DNA from: Candidatus Kerfeldbacteria bacterium | GTDB lineage: Bacteria; Patescibacteriota; Patescibacteriia; Veblenbacterales; UBA10138 | NCBI GenBank assembly: GCA_016234305.1 | Contig: JACRFM010000014.1 | Coordinates: 1 to 8,959, forward strand | DNA: 8,959 bases | Direction: 5' to 3' | Part shown: positions 5,499-8,959 of the stretch, one piece after another | Position numbering within the stretch: position 1 is the stretch's first letter | Layout of the letters: the number at the start of each line of letters is the position of its first letter | Made by a program: the position numbers and the translations under genes | Notes under the pieces: generated by a model | Told to the model about the DNA's origin: nothing | Database searches by the model: none | The model's input: the letters and a program-made list of their open reading frames with translations, nothing else

Positions 5499-6428
5499 AT
5501 GCCTCAAGCCACTAGAGAAATTAAACGCCGCATTCGCTCCATTAAATCAACCCGCCAAATCACCAAGGCGATGGAATTGGTGTCGGCTGCCAAAATGCGT
5601 CGGGCGGTGGCTAATACTTTAATGAGCCGCAGTTACAGTGATTTGGCTTGGCAATTGGTTTTAGAGCTGAAACGTCGGGTCAGTGAAGCCGAGCAGCCCT
5701 TGCTTACGCCACGGGAAAATATTAAACGGGTGGCTGTTTTGGTCGTAAGCTCCAATCGCGGTTTGTGCGGCGGTTTTAATAACCAGCTTACCCATAAGGT
5801 TATTAATTATATAAAGCAGAGCCTGCAGGCTGAAGCTAAACCTGAAGCGGTGGAACTGGTTACTTTAGGCAAGCGCGGCCGCGATATTTTGCTGCGGCAA
5901 GGGTTTAATTTGGCGGCTGAATTTGTTAAACAAGATATTACCACCAAACTGTCAGAAATTCTGCCAGTGGTAGAATTACTGATTAATGATTATTTAAGCG
6001 GCCGTTATGACAAAGTGGTGTTGGCCTATACAGATTTTATTTCACCCTTGGTGCAAAAACCGCGGCTTAAACAATTATTACCCATTGACTTAACCCCCGA
6101 CCCTTATTTGGGAGTCAGTCAGTCTAAACCGCCGGCGGCGCCAGAGGTTAAACATAATTTTGGCGAATATGAGTATTTGTTTGAGCCCTCAACCAGTGAG
6201 GTGCTGGGGGAATTATTGCCGCGTTTACTGGAAGTGCAGATTTATCAGGCAGTGTTGGAATCAGACGCGGCTGAACACTCAGCGCGTATGATGTCTATGC
6301 GCAACGCTTCGGAAGCTGCTAAAGATATGGTAGACGCCTTAACTTTGGCTTTTAACCAGGCGCGGCAAGCCTCTATTACTTCGGAGCTGGCGGATATTAC
6401 TGGCGGTCGGGCGGCTGTGGGCGGTTAG
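5499..6428 (+). CDS. atpG: F1Fo ATP synthase subunit gamma (central shaft)
   Basis: A 309-residue rotor shaft subunit, close to the usual 285-310. The N-terminal helix REIKRRIRSIKSTRQITKAM (6-25) followed by ELVSAAKMRRA is typical. VLVVSSNRGLCGGFNNQL (80-97) marks the Rossmann-like domain. The C-terminal helix includes ARMMSMRNASEAAKDMVDAL, LAFNQARQASITSEL and a terminal DITGGRAAVGG, a little longer and more Gly/Ala-rich at the tip than common forms. N- and C-terminal helices should form the coiled coil inside the alpha3beta3 head. There is no Shine-Dalgarno sequence; the start lies right at the end of the repeat. The 311-nt gap before atpD is the largest within the operon. Confidence 0.96.
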   Translation: MPQATREIKRRIRSIKSTRQITKAMELVSAAKMRRAVANTLMSRSYSDLAWQLVLELKRRVSEAEQPLLTPRENIKRVAVLVVSSNRGLCGGFNNQLTHKVINYIKQSLQAEAKPEAVELVTLGKRGRDILLRQGFNLAAEFVKQDITTKLSEILPVVELLINDYLSGRYDKVVLAYTDFISPLVQKPRLKQLLPIDLTPDPYLGVSQSKPPAAPEVKHNFGEYEYLFEPSTSEVLGELLPRLLEVQIYQAVLESDAAEHSARMMSMRNASEAAKDMVDALTLAFNQARQASITSELADITGGRAAVGG

Positions 6429-6739
6429 AATTATTTTTATTAAGAATTATAGATTTTTACCCAGTATAACAACTTACGCTTCCGCTCGCCCAGAACCAGA
6501 GCAAAGCTCGGTACCCTCGCATCGCCACTGGGGTACATCACTTGCCAACAATTGATAGCAACAATGACAGTACTACGATGAATATCTCTTGGTTCTTGGG
6601 CTCGCTTTTAACAAAACTAGTAAAATAAAAATCTTAATCAGATTTAAATTATCATTTATCAATTAAACAGTCTGTCAACTCACGTTCGCTAATTTTGTCA
6701 GCGAAGTTGATATACTGGGATTAACTAATTACTAAATAT
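6429..6739. other. Non-coding gap between atpG and atpD
   Basis: No credible gene: the longest small frames are about 16 codons with no ribosome-binding site. From 6460 to 6719 it is occupied by a nested inverted-repeat element. The part 6606-6670 is very A/T-rich, with a weak AAATC/GATTT stem (6629-6633/6641-6645). I see no convincing promoter for atpD. Confidence 0.75.
6460..6719. repeat. 260-bp nested inverted-repeat element, MITE-like or structured RNA
   Basis: The ends pair: CCCAGTATA (6460-6468) with TATACTGGG (6711-6719), then CAACTT (6470-6475) with AAGTTG (6704-6709), then CGCT (6477-6480) with AGCG (6700-6703), 19 pairs with one mismatch and one bulge. Inside, GCCC-A-GAACCA (6488-6498) pairs with TGGTTC-TT-GGGC (6590-6601). 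Deeper still, GAGC/GCTC (6499-6502/6506-6509) and GTACCC/GGGTAC (6511-6516/6531-6536) form small hairpins. Alternatively, near the right end TTCGCT (6685-6690) pairs with AGCGAA (6700-6705) and TCAAC (6675-6679) with GTTGA (6706-6710), excluding most of the outer stem. The element ends 20 nt before atpD. No clear target-site duplication is visible. Confidence 0.65.
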
Positions 6740-8107
6740 ATGAATACAGGTAAAGTTATACAAGTTATAGGTCCGGTGGTGGATGTGTCTTTTACCAAGG
6801 AGATACCGCCGATCTATCAAGCCTTGGAAGTTACCATGAACTCGGGCGAGATTTTGGTACTTGAAGTGCAGCAGCACTTGGGCGGCGGTAATGTCAGAAC
6901 CGTAGCCATGGGCGCGACTGATGGTTTGGCGCGCGGGCTGGAGGTGATTAACACTGGTAAGCCAATATCTATCCCGGTGGGTAAAGAAACTTTGGGTCGC
7001 ATGGTAGATGCTTTAGGGCAGCCGCTGGATAATTTGCCGCCCATTAAAACCAGTAAGACTTATCCTATTCACCGCCCCTCGCCGAAATTCGTGGACCAGG
7101 CCACTAAGACTGAAGTTTTTGAAACCGGTATTAAGGTAATCGATTTGATTTGTCCGTTTGTTAAAGGCGGTAAAGTCGGTTTGTTTGGCGGCGCGGGCGT
7201 GGGCAAAACCGTGGTGATTATGGAACTGATTCGCAATATTGCCTCGGAGCACGGCGGTTTTTCCGTGTTTGCCGGCGTGGGCGAACGTTCGCGTGAAGGC
7301 AATCAATTGTATTATGAAATGAAGGAATCCTGCGTGTTGGATAAAACCTCGCTGGTTTTTGGACAAATGAATGAACCGCCCGGAGTGCGCGCGCGCGTGG
7401 GTTTAACCGGCCTGGCCATGGCGGAATATTTCCGTGATGAATCCAAACAGGATGTGTTGCTCTTTATTGATAATATTTTCCGCTTTACGCAAGCTGGTTC
7501 AGAAGTGTCAGCGCTACTCAACCGTATTCCTTCGGCTGTCGGTTATCAGCCGACTTTGGCCACGGAAATGGGCGAGCTGCAGGAACGCATTACTTCCACC
7601 AAGGAAGGCTCTATTACTTCCGTGCAAGCGGTCTACGTGCCGGCTGACGATTTAACCGACCCGGCGCCAGCGACTACTTTTGCCCATCTTGATTCTACGG
7701 TAGTCTTGTCGCGCGCTCTGACCGAGCTGGGTATTTATCCGGCGGTGGACCCAATTGATTCCACTTCCACTATTTTAGACCCGCAGATTATTGGCGCCGA
7801 GCATTATCAAGTGGCGCGCGAAGTCCAACGGGTGCTGCAGCGCTACAAAGATTTACAGGATATTATTGCTATCTTAGGTATGGAAGAACTTTCTGAAGAA
7901 GATAAATTGACCGTGGCCCGCGCCCGCAAAATTCAGCGTTTCCTTTCCCAGCCTTTCTTTGTGGCCGAGGTTTTTACCGGCACGGCTGGCAAGTACGTTT
8001 CCCGGGCTGAGACAGTTCGCGGCTTTAAGGAAATTTTAGAAGGCAAGCACGACGGCAAACCCGAACAAGCCTTTTATATGAAAGGCAGTATAGATGAGGT
8101 GGTATAG
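6740..8107 (+). CDS. atpD: F1Fo ATP synthase subunit beta (catalytic)
   Basis: A 455-residue catalytic subunit making or hydrolysing ATP. It starts with the standard GKVIQVIGPVVDVSF (4-18). The P-loop is GGAGVGKT (150-157, Lys156), the catalytic glutamate is Glu182 in GERSREGNQLYYEM, and Walker B is LLFIDNIFRFTQAGSEVSALL with Asp244. NRIPSAVGYQPTLATEMGEL (261-280) is the classical beta signature region, with Asn261 where Gly is usual. The torque-bearing DELSEED loop reads EELSEED (382-388), a conservative Asp-to-Glu change. All catalytic residues are intact. The start is unambiguous from the conserved N-terminus; there is no Shine-Dalgarno sequence, only A/T-rich DNA upstream. Epsilon follows after 185 nt of mostly repeat sequence. 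Confidence 0.98.
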   Translation: MNTGKVIQVIGPVVDVSFTKEIPPIYQALEVTMNSGEILVLEVQQHLGGGNVRTVAMGATDGLARGLEVINTGKPISIPVGKETLGRMVDALGQPLDNLPPIKTSKTYPIHRPSPKFVDQATKTEVFETGIKVIDLICPFVKGGKVGLFGGAGVGKTVVIMELIRNIASEHGGFSVFAGVGERSREGNQLYYEMKESCVLDKTSLVFGQMNEPPGVRARVGLTGLAMAEYFRDESKQDVLLFIDNIFRFTQAGSEVSALLNRIPSAVGYQPTLATEMGELQERITSTKEGSITSVQAVYVPADDLTDPAPATTFAHLDSTVVLSRALTELGIYPAVDPIDSTSTILDPQIIGAEHYQVAREVQRVLQRYKDLQDIIAILGMEELSEEDKLTVARARKIQRFLSQPFFVAEVFTGTAGKYVSRAETVRGFKEILEGKHDGKPEQAFYMKGSIDEVV

Positions 8108-8150
8108 AAATTTAAAATGTAAATATGGAAATAGAAAATGAAGTATTGGT

Positions 8151-8253
8151 CGTCATTGCGAGGCAGCCCCGATGTCCATCGGGGCGACGTGGCAATCTAA
8201 ATTTTTGAGGTCGCCACACTTTCGCTTGTCCCGCCAACGGCGGGGCGATGACA
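8151..8253. repeat. Multi-arm palindromic element of the CGTCATTGCGAG type
   Basis: The ends GTCATTGC (8152-8159) and GCGATGAC (8245-8252) pair with one wobble. Three arms lie between: GCCCCGATG/CATCGGGGC (8166-8174/8177-8185), GTGGC/GCCAC (8189-8193/8213-8217), and CCCGCC/GGCGGG (8230-8235/8239-8244). CGTCATTGCGAG together with GACGTGGCAATCT is a wording I know from dispersed intergenic repeats in many unrelated bacterial genomes. It separates atpD from atpC and ends about 40 nt before the epsilon start. It has no coding sense. Confidence 0.7.
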
Positions 8254-8292
8254 GGATAAAGAATGATTTTGATTTTTAAATTTTCAATTGAT

Positions 8293-8739
8293 ATGTCCAA
8301 AACCTTAAATTTTAAAATCGTCACTCCCGAACGAGTAGTCTTTAGTGCCGAGTTGGCAGAGTCTATTACTCTGCCTACCAAGCTGGGCGAGATTACGATT
8401 TTACCAGACCATATTCCTTTGGTGGCGGCCCTCGTGCCGGGCGAGGTGAGGGTTAAGGTTAGGGGTGAGGAAGTTATGATGGCTGTGTCTGGCGGATTTA
8501 TTGAGGTTCAGCCCGGCAGTGTTACGGTGTTAGCAGATACGGCTGAACATTCGGCTGAAATTGATATTGAACGGGCGGAAGCGGCACGGGCTCGCGCCAG
8601 CGAACTAATGCAGCAGCGGGTGGTTGAAGCTGAGGATTATACAGCCTTGGCCGCGCGTTTGGAAAAGGAGCTGGCCCGCGTCAAAGTGGCGCGCAAGCAC
8701 CGCGAACGCAAAGGCGCTAGTATAAAAGTGGAGGAGTAA
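8293..8739 (+). CDS. atpC: F1Fo ATP synthase subunit epsilon
   Basis: A 148-residue rotor-foot subunit. The N-terminal beta-sandwich (about 1-88) has TLNFKIVTPERVVFSAE and the signature GEITILPDHIPLVAAL (32-47). The C-terminal two-helix arm (about 89-137), which in bacteria can extend and inhibit ATP hydrolysis, is present in full and contains IDIERA (90-95), matching the I/L-D-x-x-R-A ATP-binding motif described in Bacillus-type epsilon. I chose ATG 8293 (MSKTLNF), because the in-frame ATG 8263 would add ten residues not typical of the family (MILIFKFSID), beginning only 10 nt after the repeat. There is no Shine-Dalgarno sequence. It is the last gene of the operon, with a terminator 14 nt after its stop. 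Confidence 0.94.
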   Translation: MSKTLNFKIVTPERVVFSAELAESITLPTKLGEITILPDHIPLVAALVPGEVRVKVRGEEVMMAVSGGFIEVQPGSVTVLADTAEHSAEIDIERAEAARARASELMQQRVVEAEDYTALAARLEKELARVKVARKHRERKGASIKVEE

Positions 8740-8752
8740 GTAATATTGAACT

Positions 8753-8799
8753 CCCGCTCCGGGATTCTGCCAACTGGCGGAGTTAAGGGGCGGGTTTTT
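8753..8799 (+). terminator. Rho-independent terminator of the atp operon
   Basis: CCCGCTCC (8753-8760) pairs with GGGGCGGG (8787-8794), eight pairs with one G-U, followed directly by TTTTT (8795-8799). The 26-nt loop contains a smaller GCC/GGC stem. It lies right after atpC and between two convergent genes. On the opposite strand there is no T run immediately after the stem, so it mainly serves the + strand. Confidence 0.8.
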
Positions 8800-8822
8800 G
8801 TTGTAGATTGAATGTATAATTC

Positions 8823-8959
8823 CTACATTCTAGCTTGAACTGCAATTAATTTCCCTTCCATAAAGACCTCATAAGGAGTCAGATAGCTAAGTCTTTTTCT
8901 GGGGCGATGGTTAATAAGTGCAACTGCATTATTCACCACCTTTTGAGTTAGTTTAGCAA
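8823..8959 (-). CDS. Transposase, C-terminal end (IS30-like; continues beyond window)
   Basis: On the minus strand, the frame is open from the window edge to TAG at 8825-8823 and encodes 44 visible residues starting AKLTQKVVNNAVALINHRPR. The stretch INHRPRKRLSYLTPYEVF followed by a short tail ending AVQARM is typical of the C-terminus of DDE transposases of the IS30 type; similar NxRPR...TPxEVF endings also occur in IS3-type integrases. The catalytic Asp/Glu residues lie outside the window, so intactness cannot be judged. It faces the atp operon and ends about 24 nt from the operon terminator; TGTAG (8802-8806) and CTACA (8823-8827) nearby could belong to an element end, but this is weak. Confidence 0.75.
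   Translation of the reverse strand, partial: AKLTQKVVNNAVALINHRPRKRLSYLTPYEVFMEGKLIAVQARM

Noticed and set aside
6578..6628. 16-residue hydrophobic micro-ORF MNISWFLGSLLTKLVK
   Set aside because: No ribosome-binding site, very short, and it overlaps the inner stem of the inverted-repeat element.
7013..7366. 117-codon open frame on the minus strand inside atpD
   Set aside because: It lies wholly opposite the strongly conserved beta P-loop region and resembles no family; it is a shadow of atpD.
8263..8292. Upstream ATG adding ten residues to epsilon
   Set aside because: MILIFKFSID is not typical of epsilon N-termini and starts only 10 nt after the palindromic element; MSKTLNF fits the family.
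8112..8381. Minus-strand 89-codon open frame across the atpD-atpC gap
   Set aside because: It is made of the palindromic repeat and the antisense of epsilon, with no recognisable domain.

Overview
The window carries a complete F1Fo ATP synthase operon on the + strand, in the order atpZ/atpI-like, atpB (a), atpE (c), atpF (b), atpH (delta), atpA (alpha), atpG (gamma), atpD (beta), atpC (epsilon). It is preceded by the 3' part of an rmuC-like gene (also +) and followed by the C-terminal end of a transposase on the - strand that runs off the window. Organism (inference): probably a bacterium of the Candidate Phyla Radiation / Patescibacteria, perhaps a Parcubacteria-type lineage. The grounds are the very short delta subunit, the tiny AtpZ, A/T-rich translation starts almost all without Shine-Dalgarno sequences, gene junctions full of small palindromes, and an IS30-type transposase tail. 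The standard genetic code fits all reading frames. The assignment rests on overall style, not on a database search.

Layout. 1-882: RmuC C-terminal nuclease-like domain. 883-1233: non-coding, holding a 15-nt palindrome, one copy of a 107-bp A/T-rich dispersed repeat, and a near-consensus promoter (TTGACG, 17 nt, TATAAT) with an A/T tract upstream and a small hairpin in the leader. 1234-8739: the atp genes. Three junctions are tight (3, 4 and 31 nt). The other five (b/e, e/f, a/g, g/d, d/c) are 132, 235, 140, 311 and 185 nt long and each is filled with inverted repeats. 8753-8799: rho-independent terminator. 8823-8959: transposase remnant, convergent with the operon.

How it works together. AtpB, AtpE and AtpF form the membrane Fo part. 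Delta and b make the stator, alpha3beta3 is the catalytic head, gamma/epsilon with the c-ring make the rotor, and AtpZ probably helps c-ring assembly or ion handling. All key catalytic residues are intact (a-Arg188, c-Glu72, P-loops, alpha arginine finger), so the enzyme should be functional. The c subunit lacks the usual Na+ ligands, which suggests protons as coupling ion.

The most interesting signal is not a new gene but what lies between the genes. Hairpins sit on both sides of atpE, which is also the only gene with a well-placed Shine-Dalgarno sequence. A near-perfect orphan Shine-Dalgarno followed by ATG-TAA lies in the atpE-atpF gap. A 260-bp nested inverted repeat with two mutually exclusive folds sits just before atpD. 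Two homologous repeats at separate sites differ by a clean 13-nt palindromic insertion.
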